This document shows, one piece after another, positions 12,736-24,720 of a stretch of 64,000 bases of DNA (position 1 is the stretch's first letter; each line of letters begins with the position of its first letter). The position numbers and the translations under genes were made by a program. The notes beneath the pieces are model-generated. The model was not told where the DNA came from and searched no databases. It saw nothing but the letters and a program-made list of their open reading frames with translations. Origin of the DNA: Heterocephalus glaber (lineage: Eukaryota > Chordata > Mammalia > Rodentia > Bathyergidae); NCBI RefSeq assembly GCF_000247695.1, contig NW_004624796.1, forward strand, positions 167,049-231,048. The letters are read 5' to 3'.

Positions 12736-13789
12736 CTGGATCAGAAGTGGAGTGTAAGCCCAGAACAAAACCAGGAAGTGAGGTGATGAAGACAGACGGT
12801 CAGGCTTAAGCTGTTAAGGCAAGGGCAGTGAAAGTCACAGTTAGACATGATGGCGAAAGCCCAGCTTTCTGATTCTAAGGTTGGAGCAACACAGAAGCGT
12901 AAGAGCAAGCCCAGCAGCGATGTGTGTGGTCAGGTGGGATGCCTGGCTACTGAATGCCTAGCTTTCCCTCCACCTTCCCTGCTTGTCTAATTAACATCTG
13001 CATATTTAAACTTACCAGTTCCCTACTGGTGACCTCTTTCACCAGTGCCTTTAAGATTCAGACATCATAAGAAATCAAGTCAGTCTTTGTGTCCTAGAGC
13101 ATGGCAGATTTTCAATTTCCTGGAGAACCAGAAGCTAAGGGACTTTCTTTGCTGTCTGGGCCTCCAGTGTGCCCTTATTGGCAGCTCTTTACAGAGAAAT
13201 GAGATGAAGAATGAGTTAAATAAAGGAAGGGAGGCCAGCAAGGTGCTTGACAGTGTGCACGTGCGCCCCTGACGTGATTCAAAACTTGTGTCTCTTGCTT
13301 GGCTGCATCCTCAGATCTTTCATTTAGCACTCCTGCCACTAAGGAATAATTGTTTCACTTGCCAACCTGAAAAAAAATTCATCACTGAAATTGGGAATTG
13401 AGACAACCTGACCAGCAGCCGTCTTCCCAGCCTGGGAGCCAGTCGGTGGAGGATTGATAAGGTGGACACGTGCATGGGTCTGGCTCTGAGCAGCCCCAGC
13501 TGTGGCTGAGGCGGAAGTGGATTCAGAAGCCACTTCCTGCACAGACTCCCAGGCTGATATTTAGTCTCCTCTTCACTATGAGAGTAACAAATAACTGATT
13601 TATTTGCTTTCACAGGACAGTGATTGCCTGCTTCAATACATTTTAGTGATTTGCTCTTCAATGTGGTTGTATCCACTTTTACTTCTGCCAACTAGATGTG
13701 AATGTGCAAGGTCTAAATACATAGCATTATCAAGTATTTGCATTTCTTGATAGTGTGATGCATGGGAAGGAGCATTTTATATTTATTTC
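12736..13789. other. No gene recognised
   Basis: Contains a 123-codon minus-strand ORF (13320-13691) that matches no family I know. Confidence 0.45.
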
Positions 13790-14180
13790 ATTAATCTTTT
13801 TTGATCACAGTGAGATGGATCTACACTTTATATATTAATGAGACATTTTCAATTTTTCCTCTTTGAACCACTTAATTATCTCTTTTACCTGTTCAAAAAA
13901 TTTTTTTAGTCTTTTTGTATTCATTTTAGGAATTCTTTATCTCTTATGGCTATAGGTCCCTTGCTAGATATTTAACATTTCTCCTGGCCTATTCCTTTAC
14001 TTTTAACATTACTTGTGATCTCTATTCTAAAATAGAAGTTTCAAGTTCAAATGAAGCTAAAGTTTTCAGTCTTATCCTTTTGGGGTTTGGCTTTTTATCT
14101 TAATGATAAAGGCCTCTCAGTCAAATACAGATACATGTCCTCCTATGCTTTATTTTGATGCTTTAATAATATTGCCTAGT
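13790..14180 (-). mobile_element. Ancient L1 fragment
   Basis: Diverged minus-strand L1 text, such as aggaattctttatctcttatgg and the following ORF2 segment. Recognised by similarity only. Confidence 0.45.
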
Positions 14181-14639
14181 GCTGCTACTTTTATTCTCAG
14201 TTACTGTGAAATGGTGGGGGTAGGGTTTAAATCAATCTTACCTCAGATGTCGGCCAGCACAGCCAATGCCAGTCCCCACTGATGGGAATGCTATCTCCAC
14301 CATACGCTGAATTCCATATATGCATTTCCTATCTCCAGATTTCACCCTCCATTCTATTTACTTATACACAGTTTCTTTCCTAAGAACACACATTTTGATC
14401 ACAAAAGCTGTGGAATATTTGTAATTTGCAGAGTTAACTATACATCTTATTTTTCAAACTTTTCTAGCTCCTTGTTATGCCCATGAATTTTAACACCAAT
14501 TTTGATTATTGTTTTTTCTTTCCTTGTTTCCATCCTTTCTCTAGTTTATTCTTTGCCTGTTTTCTGCTACTCCTTTGTCTAATTTATCTTTCTATTTTCT
14601 TTATTACTCTGTCTTCTCCTTTCCTTCCATTTTCTCTGG

Positions 14640-14900
14640 GGAAGTAGACAGAAACCTAGAATAGGTATCAGAAAATCAAAGTTTGGATCTCAGTTCTCTG
14701 TGAACTGTGTGACCCTGACGAGTCAGCTCTCCTCTCTAGATTGAGTATCTTTTTTTTTTTCTTTTTGGTACTGGGGATCAAACTCGGGTCCTTGCGCTTG
14801 TGCAGCAGGCAGCAGAACCACTGAACTAAATCCCCGGCCCCTTGAGTATCTTTTGATGTGAAATGAGGGAATGGACTAGTCAAATTCTGACATCGCTTCT
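14640..14900 (+). repeat. MIR split by the ID at 14754
   Basis: Central MIR text gtgtgaccctgacgagtcag before the ID, and gtgaaatgagggaatggact after it. Confidence 0.5.
14754..14841 (-). mobile_element. ID SINE with 13-bp target duplication
   Basis: Flanked by ttgagtatctttt at 14741-14753 and 14842-14854. The insertion is inside a MIR. Confidence 0.9.
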
Positions 14901-16265
14901 ACCTTCTTCTCTTCCTTCTCCTGACAGCTTTTCAGTATGCACTTGGTAATTCTTCCATCTCGCTAAGTTCCACTCATCAGTTTAGATGTCGTAGTAAAAA
15001 TAGTTCCCCTTCTCTCCGCTCTCCACCCCACCTTCCTCTCCCTCACCCAAACACACACGAGTAGGCCCTGCTGTCTGGGTGTCACAGTATGTGGCCCATC
15101 ACTAGCATGCCTGGCCTGGTTGTTTGCAGACATTCTCAGCAAAACAAAGAAAGGGAGCATTTGGTGATTGCTTTGGGAGGGTTAGCTATTTAAACAGGCT
15201 GAAGTGCTGCCTCCTGTTTTGCTGAGTCCTCTCTAAGACATGGAATGCTATCAACCATGATCACTTGGGTGAAATTAGCTGACATCTTGCTGTCCAGGCA
15301 ACTGCCCCCTGCTGGCAATGCAGCCTCCATTGCAAACCTCGGCAAATGGCCAGGGTGTACTTGCTCTGTCCAGCTGCTGTGTTTGCTTTTCTCTTAATGG
15401 CCACAGTTAGAGGGTTAATGAGGCAATAGGTACTCTTCTGGCTAGTTAAACTCTCAGCGAGGCAAAGCATTAGATCAGATGGTCTCCGAGTTCTCATTTT
15501 CCTTGAAGCATATACTAATAGGCAAACACTTTCCCCTCCTTATTTAAATTTTCTAAAGGCCTGAAAAAGGCTCCCAAGCCACTTAGAGGGGGAGGGCTTG
15601 GCCAACGTCCCTTCATGACTCTGGTCTATAGTTGTACAATTTCCAGGATTACAGGATGGTTGACAACTGGGTTCCACTGGGCATAGCCCAGGGAAGCAGA
15701 GCCTGGCTTGCCCATGGCTTCTATCTATGTTACTGGGGTGGTTCACTCCAGTGGCTTCAGGTATACAAAAGTGCAGCCTCTCGTGTCAATTTAGGACAAC
15801 CCAGAAGAACGGCCCCTAATACAGAGTTCTTATATTGTGAGCAGATGCAGTTGCAGCTGCCTTGAGGCTCAGTTTCTCCCTGTGCCCAATTTTGTCTTCT
15901 CCTTTCCTGACAGATGCATCTCCAGGGAACAATTCCTCAAAGCCTTCTGACTTAGCTCTCTGTCTCAAAGTCATTCTAGAAATCCTATGCTAAGATGCAC
16001 ATGTTGCATTAGCCCACTAAGAACTCCCATTTTTGTACCTTTCTAGCACAGTGATTGATGCAGGATACTCTTTTGGTATTTATTGAATGAATAAGTGGAT
16101 GAATGAAAGAAAATAAATGTCACTAAGATGGGAGGCATTGAGATTTGTGTTTTGTCCTTCATTGAGCTGAACATTCAAACATTTCTCAGTTATCTCAAAG
16201 CTGGGAAACCTGAAAAATCCACTTTAAGACAATTACTGAGCGAGTAGGAGAAGTGGCTGCTGCGG
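14901..16265. other. No gene recognised
   Basis: Unique-looking sequence with short unrelated ORFs only. Confidence 0.45.
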
Positions 16266-18424
16266 GTTAGTTCTGGGGTATCCTGCAAAAGACTCCTGTG
16301 TCTGGAAGCAGTGGGATGAGGAGGGCCTTGTCCTTATGCGTGGGTTTGTCCGCTCCTGAGTTCATGGCTGACTTGTTAGAGGTGCAGATAACTGGGGTCC
16401 TGAGCTGGGAGGGTGTATCTGCCTCGCCAGACTCTCCCATTCACTCTCGCTTTCTGGCTGCCACGGGATAAGCAGCTGTCCTCCTCAGTCAGACTCTTCC
16501 ACCAGCCCATTTCTGCCTGCCTTTTAGCAGATGACCGCGGACTGGAAAGGTGAGCCACAGTAAACTTCTCTTTAAAATTGTGGATGTCAGGGTTTTGTGT
16601 CCCATTAGTGAGAAAATGACTAAGGCGAATTTTGGCAGCAGAGAAGTGAGGTCACTGCTCTGAATATATCTGGCCAGGTGGTTTAGAAGCCCTTGCAACT
16701 GGATTACAGGAAGACTTTGGAAAGGTTCGGAAATGCTGCCTGGAGAAGCCCTGGAATGCTGTAAGCCAAGCTTAATGAGAGACTCTGGTCAGAGCTCAGA
16801 AGATCAGAGTGCTGAGAGAAATGGAGATGATAAAGGCCAGGCTCTGGAGGTTTCACTTAGGGACAAGGATTCCATTGGCAGTTGGCCTCAAGGCTGCGTG
16901 TGTTATGCTCTGGCAGAAAATTTGTCTGTGTTTTGCTTATGTCCTGACACTTTGTGGGAAACTGAGTTTAAGGCAATGAACCAATTATTCTGGCAGAGGA
17001 AATTTCAAGACAGCCCAATATTCACTCTGTGGTGTAGGTGTTACTCACTTCATTAGCCAGGAGAAAAAGGAACAAGGTAAATGTGAAAAGTGTACTGTTT
17101 CATCAGAAAAGACAGCAACCCTGGGGCCTTAGAGCACTGTGACTGAAAATATTATCATTAAAAAGAAGCCAAGTACCCTGGATCTGGACAACAGGAAATG
17201 TGCCTCATGGACATCTCAGGAATCAGCAAGACCCTACCTTTCACAGTCTCAGTGGTGCAGAACTGCAAAACTGAGCTTTGAGAGCCCTGCAACACCCTGC
17301 TTAAGAAGGATGGCCTAGGAAACTGGTTCCTTGGGGCCCACTTCACAGTGCTTGGCTATGTAGACACTCAGAGGCCTCTGAGGCCACGGTGCAAAGAGGT
17401 CTAGCCACTACTCTGGCTGGAAGACTTTGGCATTATCCACATGGGGTTGGTTTTGCAGGCATGAAGAGTGCAGAGTTGTGGGATGAGAGAGGCTTCTCCT
17501 CAGATTTCAGAGGGAGGCCTGGCAGGCCAGGAAGGGAGCCCTGATAGGGCCATGTGTGAAGCTGTGAGAGTGAAGCTCAAAGGGCAGTGAAGCCTCAAGA
17601 AGTTGGAGAGCCAGGAACACAGAGCCTCTGAAAACAACTGCAGGCAGTGAGCAGTCATCCCCAAAGAGAGACCCCAGGGCTTCGATGGGCAGTGGTCCAG
17701 GGGCTGAGCTGCCTAAGCCTTTTAGACCTCACATCTCACCCCATTCTGTCCTTGGTGTCAGACACGGAACTATGGGACTTAGTATCTGCCCTGCTGGTTT
17801 TCAGTCTTGCTTCAGTCATATTCCTTTCTATTTACCTATTTTTCCCTTTGCAATGGAAATGTTTACCCTGTGCCATTTTAAATTGCCATTTTTACAGGAA
17901 TTCACAGCCAGGAGTTTACCTTCAGAGGAATTGGACTTTTCAGCAATGCTGGAGCTATTAAAATTTTGGCAACTCTTAGAGATGGACTAAATGCATTTTG
18001 CATAACGTGATGGGTAAGAGGCTTTAGGAGGCCAGGGCAGAATGTTATAATTTAGATCTGGGTGTCCCACAAACACCTGATGTGTTTGGAAGGCGATGCA
18101 GCCACAGGCACTGCATTCGTCAGTGGTATAAGCTAAGGACAAGTCATACCTGGCTTGCTGTTAGGTGGTGGGGTTGGTTCCAGGTGGGTCATTAGGGTTG
18201 TTACCTGGAAGGGCACATGCATCTCCCTTCCCAGGTCTGCCCTCCTTCCTGCTTGCTGGGTGCCATGGTCTGAGCAGTTTGGTTCTGTTGTGCTACTCTG
18301 TCATGATATTTCTGCCATGGAGCTGGTTGACTACAGCCCAAACCATGAGCCCAAATAAACCTCTTTCCTTTTAAGACTTAGGTGTCAGGTATTGTGTCTT
18401 AGCAATGAGAAAATGACTAAGACA
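16266..18424 (+). mobile_element. MaLR (ERVL-MaLR) element with both LTRs and internal region
   Basis: Both ends carry an LTR ending in gagaaaatgactaag (about 16624 and 18424). The 3' LTR (about 18048-18424) shows the MaLR-type gagcccaaataaacctctttcc polyadenylation stretch. The internal part, 16.63-18.04 kb, matches the flank of another MaLR at 23.1-23.3 kb (ggcattatccacatggggttgg and similar). There is no intact ORF. The 5' boundary is approximate. Confidence 0.7.
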
Positions 18425-18620
18425 ATGACTTTGGGAAGTGCAAGGTTAAGATGAACCACACAACTTTTATAGCATTGCCTAAATAGTTGATATCTGTTCA
18501 GCCGAATAACTTCAGATTTTGGAGTTGGACAATGAGAGCCAAGCCCGAGGTGACCTCTGACATATACTGGTGTTGATGCTCAGTTAGCTTCTTGGTCTTT
18601 TCTCTGAGGATGCCACTCTA

Positions 18621-18709
18621 GAGCCAGGAGAAAAAGAAGAAGAAAGAGAAGGAGGAGAGGGAGAGGGAGAGGCAGAAGGAGAAGGAGAAGGAGAAGAAGC
18701 AGCAGCAGC
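18621..18709. repeat. Purine-rich (GA/GGAGAA) low-complexity tract
   Basis: About 90 nt made almost wholly of A and G, ending in a short AGC run. Confidence 0.9.
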
Positions 18710-19179
18710 AACCTGGACCCATAGGGTCTCTGCAGGCTTCTGGACTATACTTGGCATTCTCCCAGCCTCCCACCTCTTTCTGCATCCCTTGAGTATGCTG
18801 ACATTCCATCTAATGGCCTTCCACAGTGCCTGCACGCTGCTGGACACTGACCAAATGTCCAGGGGTGTTGAGCTTGACCCTTCTTCCTCCAAGTTCGAAT
18901 CAATGTTATGGTGCAATTCACTTGTGTCTTTCAAGCACCCAGTGTGGCATGCTCATGATACCCACAAGGACAGACACCAGGCTTTCCAGTTTCCTGGCAG
19001 AGTCCCTTCAGGGATGTCCTGTCCTCCAGGGAAGGGGTATTATTCCTAAACTTTTACATCTTTTGTTGACCTTTTCCATAGCCACAAAATATTTTACTAA
19101 TGTTTAAAAATTTTTCCTTAAACAACTCCAGGCTTTTGTCAGATAGAATTGTCTAATTCCTGCACTTGAAAGTCTTGGA

Positions 19180-19450
19180 GAGGCAATAATAATAAAGTGA
19201 ATATTTGCTGAGTGTTTTATACATGATGAATTAAGTGTTGTTCACATCCAAGTTATTTAAACATCCAAACACTGCTGGGAGACATTGATATTGCCTCAGT
19301 TTTGTAAAAGAGGTTACTGACCACAAGGGAGGTAAGTAGCTTGTCCAATTTATTAAAAATAAAGGAAAGGAGGCAGAGCCATGTTAAAAAATTTCCCCAG
19401 GTTAACATAGAGAGTAAGTGGCGGAGCTGGAGTCTGAACGCAGCCGACTG
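19180..19450 (+). repeat. MIR SINE
   Basis: aatatttgctgagtgtttta, then gcctcagttttgtaaaagagg, then gtaagtggcggagctggagt. This is most of a MIR, with an insertion. Confidence 0.65.
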
Positions 19451-20094
19451 GTTTAAGTCGCCCTCTGCTGGACGGAGCAGGGCTGCTCTGCTGGGGAGCG
19501 CGACACTGTGAAGAATAAACACCACCCGTGTGGCTGGCATCTCAGCTTCACCACTGCGTTCTGGGTGAGGTGGCAGAAGGACGCAACCCCTCCAGGCTGC
19601 ATGAAATAGAAAGCTCATTTGGATGAGGCCTAGGATTCCTCCCAGCTGGATCACTTTGGAAACCTTCTTTTTTCTCTTTCACATTCCCTCTTTCTGGATA
19701 ATCATTTCAAAATAATTTGTGTGATCCTCCACATCCTACCTTTAAAAACCTTGCCTATTTGGATGTGCCTATGATTAATTGTAGTGCGTCTGTCCTGGAT
19801 TATAATTTCCTGTTTATTCCCAAATAAATTCATCTCCTCGGAGAGCCAGTCTGTCTGTTGTTGGTTAGGTCGATACAATTAAGCTGTTATTATATATGTA
19901 ATTCCCAGTTCATCCCAGGTTTCCATCCTATCCTGACTTCCATTCCATTTTTCACTTCCTTCAGAATGAGTTTGTTATTTCTCTCTGTGTGTGGTGAGCT
20001 TCTCTGGCAATTGATAAAGCCTACGGGCCCTTCTCATAGTACTGTTTTTAAATCCAAAAAGTAAAACACATGCAATTACAAAAGAAACATACTA

Positions 20095-20290
20095 TACCTT
20101 TACATACTATATCTTGGAATTCCCAATGATGAATGTCATAATATTCTATACCTAAAATGTACCAATAGGGCTGGGGATTTAGCTCAGTGGTTTCGCCGCC
20201 TGCTGCGCAAGCGCAAGGGCCCGATTTCGATCCCCGGCACCAGAAAAAAAAAAAAAAAAGCACCAATAAACTTAATGAATAATAAAAAAG
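20095..20290 (+). mobile_element. L1 tail split by an ID SINE
   Basis: The tail tacctaaaatgtaccaata is broken at the last bases by the ID at 20168-20261. It resumes with caccaataaacttaatg, which gives a short target duplication, accaata. Confidence 0.7.
20168..20261 (+). mobile_element. ID SINE inside an L1 tail
   Basis: gggctggggatttagctcag start, tcgatccccggcacc box B region, then an A tail of about 17 nt. It looks young. Confidence 0.9.
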
Positions 20291-20305
20291 ACACATGCTA
20301 TACTG

Positions 20306-20748
20306 TAGCATAGTTGTATTAATTCCCTATTGTGCTACAAATTACTGCACACTTGGTGGCCTAAAATAGAGCAAATTTATTATCTACAATTGCAGAGATC
20401 AGACGTCAAAATGGGTTGGCAGGATTGTGACCCTTCTGGAATTGCTCTGAAGAACCTGTTCCTGGACCTTTTCCAGTTTCACGATCTACCTCCACTCCTT
20501 GACTAGTGGCTCCCCCTTCTGTCTCAAAGCCAGAAACCACATTGCTGCCAACGTTACTGCTGACGTCTCTGATTCTGGGTTCCTGCTTTCCTCTTTTAAA
20601 GACCCACCTGGGAAATCCAGGACACTCTCCCATCTCAGAATCTTAATTTGCATCTTCAAAATCCTCTTTTCCATGTAAAGAAACATATTGACATTTCTGT
20701 GGTTATGATGTAGGCATCTTGGGCAGGGAATACTCTGATTACCACACT
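20306..20748 (-). mobile_element. MLT1-like ancient MaLR LTR
   Basis: Contains ttccctattgtgctacaaattactgcacacttggtggcctaaa-like text and ends gattaccacac. This is the typical reverse-strand reading of MLT1 LTRs shared by placental mammals. Confidence 0.6.
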
Positions 20749-21194
20749 AGTGTACAGCAATACATGATTAATTAGCCTTTTATATTAATGGATTAAATAA
20801 CAGAATCTAGTGGCAGATCTGATAAGTCCTGCAACTTTACAAAGGTAGTGATGGTAAACAATGCTCAGCGTACTTGTACCAGCTGTAGTTTTGTAGGAAA
20901 ATATCTGCTCACTCTGGGACTGAGTCATGGGTACTGAAAAGCACTGTGGTTTCTTTCCTGTGTCTTTAAGGACCCAGCTTGGCTTGTGTGAGTTCAGATG
21001 GTTGAGCTGAGTTATGTCACATTCCTCTTCTTTTTTAGATAGCTGATTCATAGAAGGCAAATATAATTCTTTACACTTTGTTGAATTTCAAAAATCCAAA
21101 CAAAGTGAGACACCCTCCATGAAGCCCTCTTGACAGCCTGCCCTGCTCATCAGGAAGGGTAGAAGCAGCAAAAGGTGGACAGGATTACTGTTTT

Positions 21195-21290
21195 CTGATT
21201 ATCTTCACTAGTCACTAGCTCTGTGATCATGAGCAAAGGCCTTACTTTTGGGGCTTCAGATTCCTCATCTGTGAAATGAACTGGTCAAAG
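21195..21290 (+). repeat. MIR fragment
   Basis: agctctgtgatcatgagcaa, then cagattcctcatctgtgaaa: MIR core. Confidence 0.6.
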
Positions 21291-21409
21291 GGAATTTGGA
21301 AATGGTCTGCAGTGGTTCCTCAAACTTGACGGTTTAGTGGTCAAAACTGTGCTAGTGTAATATCATATCCAGACACTAGAGGGAAGCATCGACTAAAATT
21401 TGCTGAGAA

Positions 21410-21580
21410 GCCCAGGTAAACCAGACCCTGTTTGGAAGCTCATTTTATTCTACACATTGTTAGCAGCAGAGGATAGAGAAAGATACATCATTACCGATTG
21501 CTATTGTGTCCCCATGATTCAGTCATTTTTCAAACACACAAGACTTTTGGGGGTCGTTTTAGATCTAAACCATAAAATTA
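21410..21580 (-). mobile_element. MaLR LTR fragment
   Basis: It ends ttttgggggtcgttttagatctaaacca, the same terminal text as the LTR at 12.15-12.59 kb. It is short and diverged. Confidence 0.5.
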
Positions 21581-21750
21581 GTAAACTATTCTGTTTGAAT
21601 TTGCAAGGCATTAGAAGGATCAATCCAATAATTGAACTGAGACATTTGAGAGGATTTTTATTTAAATAATGAAGGGATTGAAAAAAACAAGTATAAATGT
21701 AAAATGACAACTCTGCTTTAAGGGAAATAAGAAATAGCTTACTCTTACTC

Positions 21751-22690
21751 TTTTTTTTTTTTGCCTTTGCCAAAATACGATTTTATTTTGAAAGTCATTT
21801 GAAAGGTACGAGTAAGAGACCTAAAACTCAATGGATACAGATCCCAAATTCATATTCTCTCCAGCCCCACCAATGGTCTTTGCATGCCAAAAAGTTGCTT
21901 GCTTTGGTAATTCCTATTTTTAGCTTCCTGAAGAAGTGATCTTTTCCCATAAGCCATCTTCATTTATTTGTAGAGGAGAGCTTTATTTCCAGGAAACAGT
22001 GTGTTCATTGGAGATGGGTATTTTTTTCAAAAAACATTAAGGTAGATCTCATATGCTCAACAAAGTGGGGGGGGCGCCACCAAAGGGGATGTTGAAAGAT
22101 TCTCTACTATTTGCTTATCATCTTGCTGTAACCAGAAATCCACACGTGGAAGTGGTGTCCAGGAATATGGGCCTATTCGAAGTTGTTCAGCCTTTGCATC
22201 GTAAATGCCAATCATCGAGCCTGCACGGCACGCAGCAACTCCTCCAGGCCTCGATCTTTAAAGGAGGCTCTGAAAAAAAATCTCTGCAGCTTTAATGTTG
22301 ACAGCAATACCATAAATTATCAAAAAATGGTTTTCATTTTCTTCCCGGTCATTTAACTCCATCACACATCATGTCACTAAGTGAATGTCATCTTCNNNNN
22401 NNNNNNNNNNNNNNNNNNNNNNNNNNNNNNNNNNNNNNNNNNNNNNNNNNNNNNNNNNNNNNNNNNNNNNNNNNNNNNNNNNNNNNNNNNNNNNNTCACT
22501 GAAGCCTCCCACAAGGTGCACTTCCAGCCTTCCACATTGAGCATGCTTAGAACAGGACTTTATGGAGTTCAGGATCAAGGAGACTTCGGCTTTGGTATCT
22601 GCTCCATCACCGTGTGTCAGGCAGGTAGCCCCATTACCTGTGGTCCTGAGTGACCATGTCCTGAGCACATGGAATCAAGTAACTCTGAAT
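21751..22690 (-). pseudogene. NTAN1: NTAN1 processed pseudogene, 5'-truncated, spanning an assembly gap
   Basis: An intronless copy of the mRNA for protein N-terminal asparagine amidohydrolase, the enzyme that deamidates N-terminal Asn for the Arg/N-degron pathway. On the minus strand, conserved blocks appear in order. T-G-N-G-A-T-C-L-T-H and R-L-E-V-H-L-V-G-G-F-S lie before the gap. E-D-D-I-H-L-V-T, E-L-N-D-R-E-E-N-E-N-H-F and I-Y-G-I-A-V-N-I-K follow it, then I-G-P-Y-S-W-T-P and D-F-W-L-Q-Q-D-D-K-Q-I. The C-terminal N-E-D-G-L-W-E-K-I and stop (21920-21922) end it. Several stops and frameshifts break the frame. A 3' UTR follows with AATAAA at 21782-21787 and a poly(A) tail seen as poly(T) at about 21751-21763, so it is a retrocopy. 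The 5' third of the coding sequence is missing and a MaLR LTR abuts this end. Confidence 0.88.
22396..22495. other. Assembly gap (100 N)
   Basis: Exactly 100 Ns, a conventional placeholder. It lies inside the NTAN1 retrocopy. Comparison with the NTAN1 protein suggests that only about 60 nt of coding sequence is missing. Confidence 0.97.
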
Positions 22691-22711
22691 GACATGTTCC
22701 TCATGGAAGAA

Positions 22712-23330
22712 GTTTGTTACGGCTTGTGTCTAGATGTCCCCCCAAAACCTCATGCGGTCATAGATGAGGCTTTTCAGAGGGGTTAAGGGTGTGTGATTAC
22801 TAAGTTAGTCCAGTAGTTGGTTTGGCATAGTTCTGAGAGTGGACAATGGGAAGGCCCACCGTGGGTGTAAGTGCTGCCTGCCCTAAGGGCATGCAGTCTG
22901 GATAGAGTAAAAGGGACAGAAAGAGAACTGCTATTGTTGCTTGTTACTTCTGTATACTTTGCTGCCTTCTGTCCACCATGAACTGTTTTTCTTCTGCCGT
23001 GCCCCTCTACCGTGCTACTCTGCCTTGAAGCCAGCCAACTATAAACTGAAACCTCTACAAACCGGGAGTTTCAATAAAACCTTTCCTCCTTTGACTTTGA
23101 TATTGGCATTATTTCCATGGTGTTGGTTTTCTGGACATGCAGAATTCAAGAGTTACGGGGTCTTGAAGGCTTATACCCATGTTTCAGAGGGAAGCCTTGG
23201 AGGCCAGACAATGTATCCCTGAGAGTGCAATCAATGAATGATGCTGTGAGAATGAAGCCAAAGATGCAGCGGAGATTTTAGGAAGTTGTAGATGCCAAGA
23301 ACACCATAATCGAGAGGGATGAAACAAAAA
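22712..23330 (+). mobile_element. MaLR LTR plus start of internal region
   Basis: Begins tgttacggcttgtgtctagatg. It has an LTR polyadenylation zone ending tttcaataaaacctttcctc near 23085. It then continues into internal sequence shared with the MaLR at 17.4-17.6 kb. The 3' end is truncated. Confidence 0.7.
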
Positions 23331-24219
23331 GCAGATCCCCTAACTTTGAAGGTACATCCTTGTCTATAAGAGCTATTATCATTGGTTCAAACCTACATAT
23401 ATTACGAAGATTTGGGCTATACCTAAGAGCTCAGAGTGCCTGGATGTATGGCATCATTCACCTGTATTTGGTCATTCACCTGCTTTTTGGCTAAAGTCTA
23501 GCTGAAATGGCATAATTATTTAATTATTTAATCTTTTATTTTTGGGTCAGGATTTTTAGCCACCTAGTTTGTAGTAAGGCTGCACTGTAATGAAAATGAA
23601 AACAATTCTCTTTTTGTTTAGAGTTTGAGGATAAAATTTATCCCATTTGCTGAGGATGTACCTCAGAGGGCTGTGATGGGGATTGACTTGGCATTTTCCA
23701 TCTGGCAGAGAGTATACCTAGAGCTTAAGGAGGGAGTGGCTCCCCATACTAACTAACAGGCAGTCTAAGGCACGAGGGTTCATCTTCCTGAAGCCCTTAG
23801 AGCTGTGAATCAGCTGTAACATATCTTCCCCAACGATAAAATTGCTTTGGTTAACTAGGAACCTGGAACTTAGTTTTTGGCTCTTATTCTGTGAAACCAG
23901 AGGCAGGACAAACATTGGACTAGGACTTACCTGGCAACAATTGTACAGATCTGATCACTATGGAACAGGCATCACAAGCCCTCTGTAAAGGATAATTGGG
24001 CCTGGCCAGTAGACGGCACCTGAGGCTCATAATTGGGGAGGTAACCATAGCCCAAGCTAAGAAGTGTTCAGAGAAAATGTTCAAACAGGTTTGGAAATAT
24101 GATTTTTGATCCATACCTACAAGTTATCATAGCTTAGCATGTAGTAATTTGTGGAGCAGCCAGAGGCCAGCAGTTTTTTTTTTTAAAGATATCTGGCAGA
24201 AAAATGATTGATATAGGAA
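23331..24219. other. No feature recognised
   Basis: Nothing identifiable between the MaLR and the L1 fragment. Confidence 0.45.
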
Positions 24220-24720
24220 ATTGAAAATAAAAAAAGCTTTTCCTCTAAAATTAGGGATGTACAAGGATGTCCACTTTTAACACTCTTTTTCAATATGATA
24301 TTATAAACTAATCAGAGCACTCAGGCAAAAGAAGAATGAAAGGAAAATGTCAAATTGTCCCTGTTTGTAGATTATATGATTTTATATCTAAAAAAACTTG
24401 TCTACCAAAATCTTCTTAGAACTGATAAATAAATTCAACAAAGCAGCAAAATACAAAATCAACATTAAAATTTGTAGCATTTCTGTACAGCAATATAAGT
24501 TGCTGAAAAAGAAATGACAAAAATAATCTTATTCATGACAACCTCAAAACAAACAAAATAAAAAAGCCCAAATACCCTTGGGAGTGAATCTAACCAAAGT
24601 TGTATAAAAAGCCCTCTATAATGGAAAATTATAAAACACTGAAGAAAGTAATTGAAGAATGCTGTAGAAGGTAAAAGATCAAATACTTATGGATGGGAGG
24701 AATTGACATGATTGCATTGC
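24220..24720 (+). mobile_element. L1 ORF2 fragment (reverse-transcriptase region)
   Basis: Plus-strand translation gives degraded L1 RT text (G-C-P-L-L, then F-N-M-I-L, then V-K-L-S-L-F-V-D-Y-M-I-L-Y, then L-G-S-E-S-N), with stops. The catalytic Asp pair reads V-D-Y. Confidence 0.75.

Noticed and set aside
13320..13691. 123-codon minus-strand ORF
   Set aside because: No family resemblance, and an overlapping ORF in another frame is equally plausible.
18584..18934. Ser/Pro-rich ORFs on the minus strand
   Set aside because: They come from the purine-rich low-complexity tract.
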